Positions 7,874 to 17,082 are shown, counted from the first letter of the stretch. The stretch is 38,358 nucleotides of DNA from Nitrospiria bacterium (GCA_919901335.1 CAKKOZ010000099.1:1-38358), one strand, 5' to 3'. The notes: a model not told the origin generated them from the sequence alone. Translations and numbers: made by a program.

Positions 7874-8649
7874 TGACCGCGAAATCGAAAACGCCGTTGC
7901 TTTTAACATTCGATCTCGAGCACGGTTTGCTGGAAAGCCTGATGGGGTTGCTTAAAGACCGTTCCACTGATGGGCCCGTCCTTGACCGAATGGCCCGGTT
8001 TCATTACCGAAACGAAGTTCTCATGGGAATGGTGTTGAACCACCCGCACGTGATGCCGCAAACGCTTCTCTTCCTCTTCAGCACTGCGTCCGCCGATTTT
8101 AAAAAGCGAATTCAACAGTTGACCCCTCCCCCGTCGACCGTCACGGAAAAAGGATTGGTGCCGGTTAACGATCTTGACCGAGAGCAGGCCTCGAAGGAGT
8201 CTGTCGCCCAACCGGACCCTCAAGCCCTGGAGGAGCGGTCGCTGTTCCAGCGCATACAGCACATGACGGTTGCCGAAAAAGTGCAGTTCGCTCTTCGCGC
8301 CGGCAAGGACGGTCGAAGCCTTTTGCTCAAAGATTCCAACCGTCAAGTGGCTCAGGCGGTTTTGGGCAGCCCGAAAATTACGGAGGACGAGATTCTTTTG
8401 ATCGCGCAATCTCGAAACGTTTCGGATGACATCTTGCGCACCGTGGCCAAAAATAAGGAGTGGCTGAAGAACTATTCGGTTCTTTTCTCTCTTGTCAGCA
8501 ACCCGAAAACCCCTTTGGGAATTTCAGTGCCGCTGCTGTTCTCAATCAAGGTAAAAGATCTCGGCCTTCTTTCCAAAAACAGAAACATCCCGGAAGCCAT
8601 TCGGACAGGCGCCAATCGCCTCTTGCTGGCCAAACAAAAACAGTCATAG
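7873..8649 (+). CDS. Conserved protein of unknown function, helical-repeat-like
   Basis: This is a 258-residue soluble protein with no signal peptide or membrane segment. The ATG at 7873 shares a base with the rapZ stop, so translation is probably coupled. The C-terminal half (about 140-250) consists of short helical units with recurring patterns such as LLLKDSNRQVAQAVL, LIAQSRNVSDDILRTVAKN and LVSNPKTPLGISV. These look like HEAT or leucine-rich-variant repeats, and similar proteins occur in deltaproteobacteria (from memory). The N-terminal part (about 1-85) is a separate helical region, joined by a Pro/Ser-rich linker. Repeat folds of this sort usually mediate protein binding; no function can be named. 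Confidence 0.75.
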   Translation: MTAKSKTPLLLTFDLEHGLLESLMGLLKDRSTDGPVLDRMARFHYRNEVLMGMVLNHPHVMPQTLLFLFSTASADFKKRIQQLTPPPSTVTEKGLVPVNDLDREQASKESVAQPDPQALEERSLFQRIQHMTVAEKVQFALRAGKDGRSLLLKDSNRQVAQAVLGSPKITEDEILLIAQSRNVSDDILRTVAKNKEWLKNYSVLFSLVSNPKTPLGISVPLLFSIKVKDLGLLSKNRNIPEAIRTGANRLLLAKQKQS

Positions 8650-8670
8650 CCCCTGCCCCCTCCTTTAGAC

Positions 8671-8696
8671 CCCCTACCCATAGGGGATACTTTTTT
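8671..8696 (+). terminator. Intrinsic terminator after the 7873-8649 gene
   Basis: A 6-bp stem CCCCTA/TAGGGG with a CCCA loop is followed by ATAC and six T. It would end the lptC-to-7873 transcription unit before the strong promoter at 8754. Confidence 0.6.
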
Positions 8697-8753
8697 ATAG
8701 TCTACAACCCGTTGGTCTTCTGAGGAAAAATACGATGGAACGATTAAAATGGC

Positions 8754-8781
8754 TTGACAAGTTGAATATAGTAAGTATACT
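8754..8781 (+). promoter_or_regulatory. Strong sigma-70-type promoter upstream of the pil genes
   Basis: The -35 TTGACA (8754-8759) is a perfect consensus. The -10 is TATACT (8776-8781), with a 16-bp spacer. The predicted start is near 8788, giving a leader of about 50 nt before the small regulator at 8838. This is the best consensus promoter in the window and probably transcribes the regulator and pilMNOPQ. Confidence 0.78.
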
Positions 8782-8837
8782 TCCCGTCATTGGTTCAATC
8801 AATCTGAAAATTTTTGTTAGCATACAGGGCTGATCAA

Positions 8838-9044
8838 ATGACGAAGCACGTCAGAACAAAGCGGTACAAGACGCGAGACATTTGCAGGGTTTTCGATATC
8901 TCGAAGGTCACGCTCTTCCGATGGGAAAAGGAGGGACTGATCTCGAATGTCGGCCGAGACTGGCGTAATTGGCGGTTGTATTCGGAACAAAATATGAAGG
9001 AGATTCGTAAGATCATGCAAAGCAGAAACAGCCGTCATGGATAG
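8838..9044 (+). CDS. Small MerR-like DNA-binding protein
   Basis: This 68-residue basic protein consists almost only of a winged-helix MerR-type HTH: KTRDICRVFDISKVTLFRWEKEG followed by a wing segment with WRNWRLYSEQNMKEIRKIM. It has no effector or dimerisation coil of the kind found in full MerR regulators (usually above 110 residues), so it resembles the short MlrA/excisionase-like group. I chose the ATG at 8838; the frame is open for 8 more codons to 8814. It sits 30 bp before pilM and is likely co-transcribed with the pilus genes. Regulation of those genes is a reasonable guess. Confidence 0.75.
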   Translation: MTKHVRTKRYKTRDICRVFDISKVTLFRWEKEGLISNVGRDWRNWRLYSEQNMKEIRKIMQSRNSRHG

Positions 9045-9074
9045 TTTTTATTTCGAAGAATTAGGAGTTCTCTA

Positions 9075-10145
9075 ATGGGGTTCCTGTTTTCAAAGGCGCG
9101 TCCGCTCTTCGGCCTGGATATCGGTTCCAGCGCGATTAAAGTCGTCCAGCTCCGCGAAACCAAACGAGGATATTTCCTGGAGAAGTTTGGTGTTAAGCTG
9201 TTAGCACCTGAAATGATTGTGGATGGAACGGTGATGGATGCAGGGCGTGTCGTAGAGGCTCTGAAGGAATTGTTGGCCGAACAAAAGATCAAGCTTAAGG
9301 ATGTGGCGATTTCCATTTCAGGTCACTCCGTCATTGTGAAAAAGATCAACCTTCCCATGATGACCGAGGAAGAACTTGAAGAATCCATTAAATGGGAGGC
9401 TGAGCAATACATTCCATTCGATATCAATGACGTCAATATTGATTCTCATATTCTTGGGACGGGCGAAGGCCAGGACGGGCAACCCCAGATGAGTGTCCTT
9501 TTGGTCGCCGCCAAGAAAGACAAGCTCAATGAATACACATCGCTGGTGGCGGAAGCCGGCCTGACCCCTTTGGTGGTGGATGTGGACGCGTTCACCATTG
9601 AAAATATGTACGGCATTAATTACGACGTTCAGGAAAACGAAGTCGTTGTGCTGGTGAACATCGGAGCGAGCGTGATGAACATCAATATTCTAAAAAACTC
9701 GACCTCTGCCTTTACGCGCGATATCTCAATCGGAGGTAATCGGTACACCGAAACGATTCAGAAAGAACTGAATTTGAGCTATCAGGACGCAGAACAGGCC
9801 AAACGGGTGGAAAATCCCGAAGGCGTCAATCCGGAGGCTCTGGCCGCGGTCATCCATGCCGTCAATGCCGAAGTGGCCGGCGAGATCACGCGGTCGATTG
9901 AATATTTCAAGACGACTTCGATACAGGAGAATATTGATAAGGTTGTCTTATGCGGAGGCGCAGCCAAGGCCCGGGGGCTGGTATCGTTGCTGGGAGAGCG
10001 TTTTGGGGGGGCGGTCGAACTGGCCAATCCGTTCAATCGCATTGAAATCGATCCAAAGTCATTCAGCATCGAGCAAATCCGGGACGCGGCTCCGCAGGCG
10101 GCGGTGAGCGTCGGCTTGGCGATCCGGAAAATGGGTGATCGATGA
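9075..10145 (+). CDS. pilM: Type IV pilus assembly protein PilM
   Basis: This 356-residue actin-like ATPase begins LFGLDIGSSAIKVVQL (phosphate-1 loop, residues about 12-27). Later nucleotide-binding blocks include VVLVNIGASVMNINI and the near C-terminal VVLCGGAAKARGL. PilM is cytoplasmic and binds the N-terminal tail of PilN, linking the pilus motor to the alignment complex. It is the first gene of a complete pilMNOPQ run; its stop overlaps the pilN start by 4 bp. The ATG at 9075 has an AGGAG-like sequence (TTAGGAGTTCTCTA) upstream. Confidence 0.95.
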   Translation: MGFLFSKARPLFGLDIGSSAIKVVQLRETKRGYFLEKFGVKLLAPEMIVDGTVMDAGRVVEALKELLAEQKIKLKDVAISISGHSVIVKKINLPMMTEEELEESIKWEAEQYIPFDINDVNIDSHILGTGEGQDGQPQMSVLLVAAKKDKLNEYTSLVAEAGLTPLVVDVDAFTIENMYGINYDVQENEVVVLVNIGASVMNINILKNSTSAFTRDISIGGNRYTETIQKELNLSYQDAEQAKRVENPEGVNPEALAAVIHAVNAEVAGEITRSIEYFKTTSIQENIDKVVLCGGAAKARGLVSLLGERFGGAVELANPFNRIEIDPKSFSIEQIRDAAPQAAVSVGLAIRKMGDR

Positions 10146-10693
10146 TTAGAATAAATTTATTGCCGGTTCCAAAGGCACGCAAAGCCAAGAAGCAGATGGA
10201 GGTTCGACACGAGTTGATTTTGGCGGGTGTGCTGATCGGTTTTGTCATCGTGGCCTCTGTCTATTTCTGGTATTTGCTGGACTCCCGGATCGGACGACTG
10301 CAAGGTGAAAAGGCCAGAGCCAATGTTGAATTGACCTCGTTGAAAGAGAAAGTCGAGGAAGTTGAAAACTACGAAAACAACAAGAAGGTTTTGGAAGAGA
10401 AGAACCGTGTTATCGAACAACTCAAGAAGAATCAAGGGGCCCCGGTTCGTTTGCTGGGCGAAATCAGCCGGAGCGTAGACCCGCTCAAGATTTGGCTGAG
10501 CAATATCACGGAGCAGGAATCAAGAGTGGATATCGATGGCAAGGCCATTACGAATTCGGACATTGTTGAATTTATCAACCTGCTGAAGAACACGAAGTTT
10601 TTCACGGATATTCAACTGATCGAGTCGCGTCAGGCCGTAGAATTAAATGTTCCGATCTACAATTTTAAACTTCGATGCACGATGGTGATCTAA
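10142..10693 (+). CDS. pilN: Type IV pilus assembly protein PilN
   Basis: This 183-residue bitopic inner-membrane protein starts MIRINLLPVPKARKAKKQ, the conserved INLLP tail that docks into PilM. One transmembrane segment follows at about 25-47, then a coiled-coil stretch (about 52-100) and a ferredoxin-like periplasmic domain. It pairs with PilO to form the alignment complex that connects PilM to PilP and the secretin. It overlaps pilM at ATGA and abuts pilO directly. Confidence 0.94.
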   Translation: MIRINLLPVPKARKAKKQMEVRHELILAGVLIGFVIVASVYFWYLLDSRIGRLQGEKARANVELTSLKEKVEEVENYENNKKVLEEKNRVIEQLKKNQGAPVRLLGEISRSVDPLKIWLSNITEQESRVDIDGKAITNSDIVEFINLLKNTKFFTDIQLIESRQAVELNVPIYNFKLRCTMVI

Positions 10694-11353
10694 ATGAATC
10701 TTGATTTCATTAAAAATCTCCCGCCTTCCCAGAAAATGCTGGTTCTGGGTTTGATTATTATCCTGATTGTGGCGATGTCTTTCTGGTTCTTTTATATTCC
10801 TAAAAACAACCAGATTTCGGGTCTTCGGAACGATATCGCCGAATTGGACGGCGAAATCGGGATCCATCGCGCCAAGGTTGAGAAGCTGGACCAGTTGAAG
10901 AAGGAGAACGCCGATCTGGAGCGACAGCTGGCCGAGAAAAAAGAGCAGCTTCCTCCGGAGGCCGAGGTGGCCAGTCTTCTGAAGCAAGTGTCCGATTTGG
11001 GGCTTCGTGTCGGTCTGGATTTCAAGTTGTGGCGGCCTGCCTCCAAAAAGGAAGATCCCAGTGGTCTGTATACGGAGATTCCTGTGGATGTCGAAATCGG
11101 CGGCGGATATCACACGACGGCTTTGTTTTTTGACAGTGTGAGCAAGCTGTCTCGGATTGTGAATATCAAGAATATTAAAATGGGAAACCCCCATGTCGAA
11201 AAGGGGCGTTTGATCATACAGACCGGTTTCATCGCCACGGCCTTTGCAGCGGTTGAGCAGAAACCGGCTGAAGGGAAGAAAAAGCCCCCGCCGGCGAAAG
11301 GCAAAGCGGCGGCTGCCGAAGGCGCTGGGGGCGGCCATGCCGGGATTGAATAA
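10694..11353 (+). CDS. pilO: Type IV pilus assembly protein PilO
   Basis: This 219-residue protein has one N-terminal transmembrane segment (about 15-36). A coiled coil follows (about 40-85, with repeated Leu/Glu/Lys heptads), then a periplasmic ferredoxin-like domain. PilO forms heterodimers with PilN and binds PilP. The C-terminal 25 residues are a Lys/Pro/Ala/Gly-rich tail (KKPPPAKGKAAAAEG), probably disordered and unusual for the family. The start follows the pilN stop by no spacer. Confidence 0.92.
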   Translation: MNLDFIKNLPPSQKMLVLGLIIILIVAMSFWFFYIPKNNQISGLRNDIAELDGEIGIHRAKVEKLDQLKKENADLERQLAEKKEQLPPEAEVASLLKQVSDLGLRVGLDFKLWRPASKKEDPSGLYTEIPVDVEIGGGYHTTALFFDSVSKLSRIVNIKNIKMGNPHVEKGRLIIQTGFIATAFAAVEQKPAEGKKKPPPAKGKAAAAEGAGGGHAGIE

Positions 11354-11396
11354 AAGCACGATGCATCGTCCATGGGATCTAAAGCAGGGATATAAC

Positions 11397-11966
11397 ATGG
11401 TTGCAGGAAATCCAGGATGCGGTTTCTCCCGGCGGCTGACCATGGTCTGTGCGTTTGTGCTGTTTGTGGTGACGTCCTCCGGGTGTGGAGACGGAAAGCC
11501 GCCCCAGGGACCGTCCGTGGCCAGGCCGGCGGTGATCCAGGTCCCCGGGCCGGCGGTGGCGAGTGCCGTTGTGGAAATGCAAACGGAAGGCGCCGCAGCT
11601 CCGACGCCTCCTCTTTACGCCTATAATCCGGAGGGACGCCGGGATCCGTTCCGGTCGATCCTGGTTACAATCGAGACGGGCAAAACGCTGGAGAGTCTTC
11701 CTCCCTTGTTGCGGACGGAGGTCAGTGAACTTCGATTGATCGGCATCGTTTGGGGAGGTTTTGGATATTCCGCCATGGTTCAGACGCCGGATGGGAAGGG
11801 GTATACGATCCATGTCGGAACACCGATAGGGCTGAATCACGGGGAGGTTCGGAAGATTACGGAGCGGTATCTGACGGTTGAAGAAAAATATACCGATATT
11901 TTTGGAGAAAACAAGGTAAGAGAAGTCAAGCTGGATCTTCATCCCCAAAAGGAGGGGAGCGAATGA
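11397..11966 (+). CDS. pilP: Type IV pilus assembly lipoprotein PilP
   Basis: With the ATG at 11397 the protein is 189 residues. It has a hydrophobic signal and a lipobox-like VVTSSGC, giving a lipidated Cys at about residue 33. The mature part has a Pro/Ala-rich linker, then the PilP core with YNPEGRRDPFRSI and LRLIGIVWGGFGYSAMVQTPDGKGYTIHVGTPIG, typical of the beta-sandwich that binds PilQ. The frame is open upstream into pilO, but those starts add a highly basic segment unlike any signal peptide. GCAGGG precedes the chosen ATG. Overlaps pilQ by 4 bp. Confidence 0.92.
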   Translation: MVAGNPGCGFSRRLTMVCAFVLFVVTSSGCGDGKPPQGPSVARPAVIQVPGPAVASAVVEMQTEGAAAPTPPLYAYNPEGRRDPFRSILVTIETGKTLESLPPLLRTEVSELRLIGIVWGGFGYSAMVQTPDGKGYTIHVGTPIGLNHGEVRKITERYLTVEEKYTDIFGENKVREVKLDLHPQKEGSE

Positions 11967-14266
11967 AACACAAGACGTTTTTTGTTCGGCCGTTGTTTAA
12001 CGGATTTGTATCGCTGGCCGTGGTGTTTGGAATGACGGCCTGCGCGTCCATCGGTCAACAAACCAAACTGGCAGATGAACTCAATATCCTCCAGGATATT
12101 TCGGTGACCGATCAGACGGATAAAACGGAAATCGTCGTTGTGGGTCAGAAACCGCTGGTCTACACTTCCTACCAATTGACCGATCCGCCGAGACTGATCG
12201 TGGATCTGGCCGGTGCTTCGGTCGGTAAATTTAAGGATCGGCTGTCGATCCGTCAGGGGGCCGTTACGGATCTGCTGCCGATTGAAGGGGAAAAGCCCAG
12301 CCATGTGGTCCGCCTGGAAATTACGCTGTCGGAAGCCGTTCTTTCCCACGTGCACGCGGACGGCGAAAAACTGGTGATCGGCATTGACAAGCCGGACGGG
12401 GTGGCGGGCGGAGAAACAGCCGTCAATCCGGAGGTGTTGCCTCCAACCGAAGCGGCCCAGGAGATGCCGGTGCCGCCGTCCCCGGTGATCGAAGAGAGAC
12501 CCATTTTGAGCGAGCCAATGTTGCAGGCCGCGAAGACGGTTTCAACGCTGAAATTGGAGCCGAACGGAGATAGCTTTACCATCGTGATCACGGCGGACGG
12601 GATGCTGAAACCCGACGCCTTTATGGTGGATGGAAACCGGTTGGTGGTGGATCTTTCGGACGTAACGAGTCATATCCGGCCCAACACGATTCCCGTGAAA
12701 CACAAGTTTCTTAAGCGTGTTCGAGTCGGACAGCATGTTAGTCCAAAGAAGGTTCGGGTGGTCTTTGACCTGAATTCGAATGTCACGTTTGCGGTGGCCC
12801 AATCCGGAAAACAGGTCGCGGTCACCTTAAGCGCGGCCGAGACCGCGCCCCCATCGGTTCCGGCGGCCTCCGAAATAGAGACGAAGGAGGTTCAAGCGGA
12901 AAAACCGGCTGAGGCGGCGAAAGAGAAGATCATCGAGCAGAAAAAGAGGGAAGTCCCTTCGAAAGCCGCGGAAGCCGCGTCGGCCGAAACGGTCAACAAA
13001 CGAGAGGAGCCGGTCCTTCAACGGAAGTATATGGGGCGAAAACTTTCTCTTGATTTTCAGGATGCCGATATCAGTAACGTGCTTCGCTTGTTGGCCGATG
13101 TCAGCGCGTTGAACATCGTGATCGGCGATGATGTCAAAGGCAAGGTGACGCTCAAGCTGATTAATGTGCCGTGGGACCAGGCGCTGGACATTGTTTTAAA
13201 AATGAACAATCTGGGACAGGTTCGCGAGGGGAACATCATCCGCGTGGCCACGGTCGCGAATATCACCAAGCAACAGGATGATGAAGCCCGTGCGAAGGAA
13301 ACGAAGGTCCGGGCGGAGGATCTGGTCACAAAAGTAATTTATGTGAATTATGCGAAGGCGGAGGATCTGGCCGAGTCGCTGAAGAAAAATCTCAGCCCCC
13401 GGGGAGATATCACGATCGACAAGCGGACCAACACCATGATCGTGAAGGACGTCAACAAACATGTCAACGAGGTCGCCGCGCTGGTTAGAACACTGGACAC
13501 GCAGACGCCTCAAGTCCAGATCGAGGCCCGGATTGTCCAGGCGGACACCTCCTTTGCGCAGTCCTTGGGCATTCAGTGGGGTGTCGGGTTCAGCAATATT
13601 GGTTCAAACAACATTTCCAGCGTTCAAGGAATTAATTCGGGGTCGGCTTCCCAGCCCGGGTTTGGGACGTTCACGCCCGATTTTGCCGTGAATCTTCCGG
13701 GAGCCGTTGCAGGCCTCAGCGCGGTTCCCGCGGTCGGTTTCAACTTTGGAAGGTTTACGGACAATCCCATCAGCCTTGATCTCCGACTCTCGGCCGGTGA
13801 ACTCAATGGTTTGACAAAGACCATCTCGAGTCCGAAGGTGACGACGTTGGATAACGTCAAGGCCAAGATCGAGCAGGGGGAATCCATCCCGTTCCAGACG
13901 ACATCGCAAACGGGGACGCAGACCCAGTTCGTCGATGCCAACCTGACGCTCGAAGTGACGCCCCATATCACGGCGGACCAGAGCATCATCATGAAAGTCA
14001 AGGTGGCCAAGAATCAATTGGGCGCCTTTAGTGGCCCGGCGGGTCCCAGTATCAAGAAAAACGAAGCCACGACGGAGGTCCTGGTTAAGGACGGGGAGAC
14101 AACCGTGATCGGTGGGATCTTTGAGAACGTAAATACTGAAACTGAAGTGGGCATCCCATTGCTTTCGAAGATACCCATACTGGGCTGGCTCTTCAAGAGC
14201 GAGAGCAAAACGGATGCAAAGAAAGAGTTGTTGATTTTCCTCACACCCAGAATCGTGAAAGACTGA
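11963..14266 (+). CDS. pilQ: Type IV pilus secretin PilQ
   Basis: This 767-residue outer-membrane secretin has two N-terminal AMIN domains (about 50-135 and 190-290). A charged Ala/Glu/Lys linker follows (about 295-350). Next are the secretin N0/N1 domains (from about 358, LSLDFQDADISNVLRLLADVS) and the beta-barrel domain with LRLSAGELNG and the C-terminal VPLLSKIPILGWLFK-like segment. It forms the pore through which the pilus passes. Oddly, the signal region ends GMTAC with Cys at residue 27, which reads as a lipobox, so this PilQ may be lipidated. Last gene of pilMNOPQ. Confidence 0.96.
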   Translation: MKHKTFFVRPLFNGFVSLAVVFGMTACASIGQQTKLADELNILQDISVTDQTDKTEIVVVGQKPLVYTSYQLTDPPRLIVDLAGASVGKFKDRLSIRQGAVTDLLPIEGEKPSHVVRLEITLSEAVLSHVHADGEKLVIGIDKPDGVAGGETAVNPEVLPPTEAAQEMPVPPSPVIEERPILSEPMLQAAKTVSTLKLEPNGDSFTIVITADGMLKPDAFMVDGNRLVVDLSDVTSHIRPNTIPVKHKFLKRVRVGQHVSPKKVRVVFDLNSNVTFAVAQSGKQVAVTLSAAETAPPSVPAASEIETKEVQAEKPAEAAKEKIIEQKKREVPSKAAEAASAETVNKREEPVLQRKYMGRKLSLDFQDADISNVLRLLADVSALNIVIGDDVKGKVTLKLINVPWDQALDIVLKMNNLGQVREGNIIRVATVANITKQQDDEARAKETKVRAEDLVTKVIYVNYAKAEDLAESLKKNLSPRGDITIDKRTNTMIVKDVNKHVNEVAALVRTLDTQTPQVQIEARIVQADTSFAQSLGIQWGVGFSNIGSNNISSVQGINSGSASQPGFGTFTPDFAVNLPGAVAGLSAVPAVGFNFGRFTDNPISLDLRLSAGELNGLTKTISSPKVTTLDNVKAKIEQGESIPFQTTSQTGTQTQFVDANLTLEVTPHITADQSIIMKVKVAKNQLGAFSGPAGPSIKKNEATTEVLVKDGETTVIGGIFENVNTETEVGIPLLSKIPILGWLFKSESKTDAKKELLIFLTPRIVKD

Positions 14267-14281
14267 TCGGAAAGACGTTTG

Positions 14282-15445
14282 ATGCTCCGATATTTAAACG
14301 GCGGCGAGTCGCACGGGAAACGGCTTCTGGCGGTTATTGAAGGGATGCCGTCCGGCGTTCCCATAACCGAGACGGAGGTCAATCGCGACCTTGCCCGGCG
14401 GCAGAAGGGGTACGGCCGCGGCGGTCGAATGAAGATTGAGCAGGACCAGGTAGAATTCGTTTCCGGTGTCCGCAAAGGCTTCACTCTGGGAAGCCCGATC
14501 GGACTTCAGATCGAGAACAAAGACTGGAAGAATTGGCAGCAAATCATGGCGGTCGAGCCCGGCGAGCCGGTTACGCAGCGCGTGGTGACGAAACCCCGGC
14601 CGGGGCATGCCGATCTGGTCGGGGCGATAAAATATGCTCACACCGATATCCGAAATGTGCTGGAAAAGGCCAGCGCGCGGGAGACCGCGATCCGGGTTGC
14701 GGTAGGGGCCGTGGCCAAGGTGCTGCTGAGTCCGTTCGGGATCACGGTTGTAAGCCATGTCTGTGAGATCGGCGGGGTTCAAGCCGAGACGGGCCGGATG
14801 ACGGTGGACGAGATTCGGACTGCCGCGGAAGAGTCCGAGGTCCGGTGCGCGGATGCGGCGGCGGCCGAAAAGATGGTCGGAAAGATCCGCGAGGCCAAGG
14901 AAAAAGGGGACACGTTGGGAGGGGTGTTTGAAGTGATTGTGGTCAACGTTCCGGTCGGCCTGGGAAGCTACAGCCAGTGGGACCGACGGTTGGGCGCCCG
15001 CCTGGCCTTTGCCTTGATGAGCATTCAGGCCATGAAGGGGGTCGAGATCGGGATGGGGTTTGAGGCCGCGCGGCGGTTCGGGTCCGAGGTTCACGATGAA
15101 ATATTTTATGACGAGTCCGGCGGAGGCTTTTACCGGAAAACCAACAATGCAGGGGGTCTGGAGGGGGGAATCACGAACGGACAGCCCCTCGTTCTCCGCG
15201 TGGCGATGAAGCCGATTTCAACACTGTATTCTCCTATGAAAAGTGTCGATATCAAAACAAAAGAGGCCTTTGAAGCGACGGTGGAACGGTCCGACATCTG
15301 CACCGTTCCGGCGGCGGGTGTCATCGGGGAAGCGGTCGTTGCGTTTGAACTGGCCGCCGCGATGATCGAGAAATTCGGCGGCGACAGCCTGATCGAGATG
15401 CAGCGCAATTACAACGGTTACATGGACTATGTCAAAAACGTGTAA
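14282..15445 (+). CDS. aroC: Chorismate synthase
   Basis: With the ATG at 14282 the protein has 387 residues, in the usual range. It catalyses the final step of the shikimate pathway, 5-enolpyruvylshikimate-3-phosphate to chorismate, using reduced FMN. Signature blocks are present: [14 protein letters not shown] near the start, [28 protein letters not shown] with [15 protein letters not shown], and the C-terminal region [19 protein letters not shown] one codon upstream is also possible. It lies 15 bp after pilQ and overlaps the next aro gene by one base, so the aromatic genes appear to ride on the pil transcript. Confidence 0.96.
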   Translation: MLRYLNGGESHGKRLLAVIEGMPSGVPITETEVNRDLARRQKGYGRGGRMKIEQDQVEFVSGVRKGFTLGSPIGLQIENKDWKNWQQIMAVEPGEPVTQRVVTKPRPGHADLVGAIKYAHTDIRNVLEKASARETAIRVAVGAVAKVLLSPFGITVVSHVCEIGGVQAETGRMTVDEIRTAAEESEVRCADAAAAEKMVGKIREAKEKGDTLGGVFEVIVVNVPVGLGSYSQWDRRLGARLAFALMSIQAMKGVEIGMGFEAARRFGSEVHDEIFYDESGGGFYRKTNNAGGLEGGITNGQPLVLRVAMKPISTLYSPMKSVDIKTKEAFEATVERSDICTVPAAGVIGEAVVAFELAAAMIEKFGGDSLIEMQRNYNGYMDYVKNV

Positions 15446-17082
15446 TGAAAAACATTGTCTTGATCGGTTTCATGGGAACAGGGAAAAGCGAGGTCGGGAA
15501 GCGGCTGGCCGGAGATCTCGGCTGGTCGTTCGAGGACACCGATCTTTGGATTGAGGAACGGGAAGGACGGACGATTCCGGAGATCTTCAGACGATCCGGT
15601 GAGGCGCGGTTCAGAAGACGGGAGAAAGAAGTCGTGGCGGAACTGGCCAAGAGAGAATCCAGCGTGATCGCGACGGGGGGCGGGGCGGTGATGGATCCCG
15701 TGAACCTCCGCAACCTCCGCCGGAACGGAGTCCTGATCAGCCTATCGGCTTCACCCGATGCGATCATGGCCCGGACGGCCGGATCGGATCGCCCTCTATT
15801 GCAGGAGGGCCATCGTCTTCACAAAATCCAGGAATTGCTTGAGTCCCGTCGGCCGTATTATCTCCTTTCCGACCACCGAATCGACACCACGCACCGGAAC
15901 CCGCGGCAGATCGTGACGATGATTAAAAACATCGTATCCGTAACCGCGCCGATCCGTGTGGATCTGGAAGACCGGAGCTACTCGATCGAGATCGGGAGCC
16001 GGACCCTTCCAAAAATCGGCGAGCGACTCGTCTCGTTGGGTCTCAAGGGGAAAGTGGCCGTGGTTACGAATCCGCGGGTCGGCCGTCTCTACGGGCCGAC
16101 CGTCATCCGCAGCCTGCGGAAGGCCGGTTTCGATCTCGTCACGGTGACGCTGCCCGATGGGGAACGATTCAAGAACCTTGAATCGGTTTCCCGTGTTTAT
16201 GATGAACTCATCCGTAAGTCGTTTGAACGAAGCTCGACTGTTCTGGCACTGGGAGGGGGTGTCATCGGCGACCTGGCCGGCTTCGCGGCCGCCACGTTTA
16301 TGCGGGGCGTCGGATTTGTTCAGGTTCCGACTACGCTGGCGGCTCAGGTGGATGCCAGTATCGGCGGCAAGACGGGCGTGGATCATCCGAAGGGTAAAAA
16401 CCTGATCGGCGCCTTCTATCAGCCGAAATGGGTCTTCATTGATCCGGAGGTTTTGAGAACACTCAGCCGCCGTGAATTCGTTTCGGGTCTTGCCGAGGTG
16501 ATCAAGTACGGCGTGATCCGGGACGAGGAGTTTTTCTCCTATCTTGAAGACAACATGGACAAGATTTTGAAACAAGAGCCGGCGGCACTGACCCATGCCA
16601 TACGGCGATCCTGCGCCATCAAGGCCGAGGTGATTCAAAAGGACGAACGGGAGGGCGGATTGAGAAAAACCCTCAATTACGGGCATACCTTTGGGCATGC
16701 GCTTGAAACGATCACAAACTACCGGACTTATCTCCACGGAGAGGCGGTCTCGATCGGGATGGCCTTTGCTACGCACCTGTCGGTCCGGCTGGGCTTTTCG
16801 GACGCCTCAACGGCCCGGCGGCAGATCGAACTCCTCAAACGCGCGGGGCTTCCGGTCGCCTTGCCGAAAATTCGAACGGCCGATATGCTTAAAACCATGA
16901 CGCTGGACAAGAAGGTCGCCGACGGCCGCATCCATTTCGTTCTGGCCGAACGCATCGGCCGTGTCACGGTTAAACCGGTTCAAGAAAAGCAGATCGCCGG
17001 ATTGTTGAAAGCGTCAACCAAAAGCGAGCCTCCGGCTCTGCCGGGGCGAGCGCGGGGAGTGGGGGCATCGGGGGACCTTTAA
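15445..17082 (+). CDS. aroKB: Fused shikimate kinase / 3-dehydroquinate synthase
   Basis: This 545-residue protein joins two shikimate-pathway enzymes. Residues 1-165 are shikimate kinase (P-loop GFMGTGKS at 8-15, then DTDLWIEEREGRTIPEIF and ATGGGAVM). Residues about 170-525 are 3-dehydroquinate synthase, with LPDGERFKNLESV, GGGVIGDLAGFAAATFMRG, PTTLAAQVDASIGGKTGVDH and NYGHTFGHALE carrying the metal ligands. Separate genes are more common; a kinase-first fusion also makes sense with aroC next door. The last 20 residues ([20 protein letters not shown]) are encoded by repeat copy 4 and have no counterpart in the family, so the repeat has replaced the natural C-terminus or stop. Confidence 0.95.
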   Translation: MKNIVLIGFMGTGKSEVGKRLAGDLGWSFEDTDLWIEEREGRTIPEIFRRSGEARFRRREKEVVAELAKRESSVIATGGGAVMDPVNLRNLRRNGVLISLSASPDAIMARTAGSDRPLLQEGHRLHKIQELLESRRPYYLLSDHRIDTTHRNPRQIVTMIKNIVSVTAPIRVDLEDRSYSIEIGSRTLPKIGERLVSLGLKGKVAVVTNPRVGRLYGPTVIRSLRKAGFDLVTVTLPDGERFKNLESVSRVYDELIRKSFERSSTVLALGGGVIGDLAGFAAATFMRGVGFVQVPTTLAAQVDASIGGKTGVDHPKGKNLIGAFYQPKWVFIDPEVLRTLSRREFVSGLAEVIKYGVIRDEEFFSYLEDNMDKILKQEPAALTHAIRRSCAIKAEVIQKDEREGGLRKTLNYGHTFGHALETITNYRTYLHGEAVSIGMAFATHLSVRLGFSDASTARRQIELLKRAGLPVALPKIRTADMLKTMTLDKKVADGRIHFVLAERIGRVTVKPVQEKQIAGLLKASTKSEPPALPGRARGVGASGDL

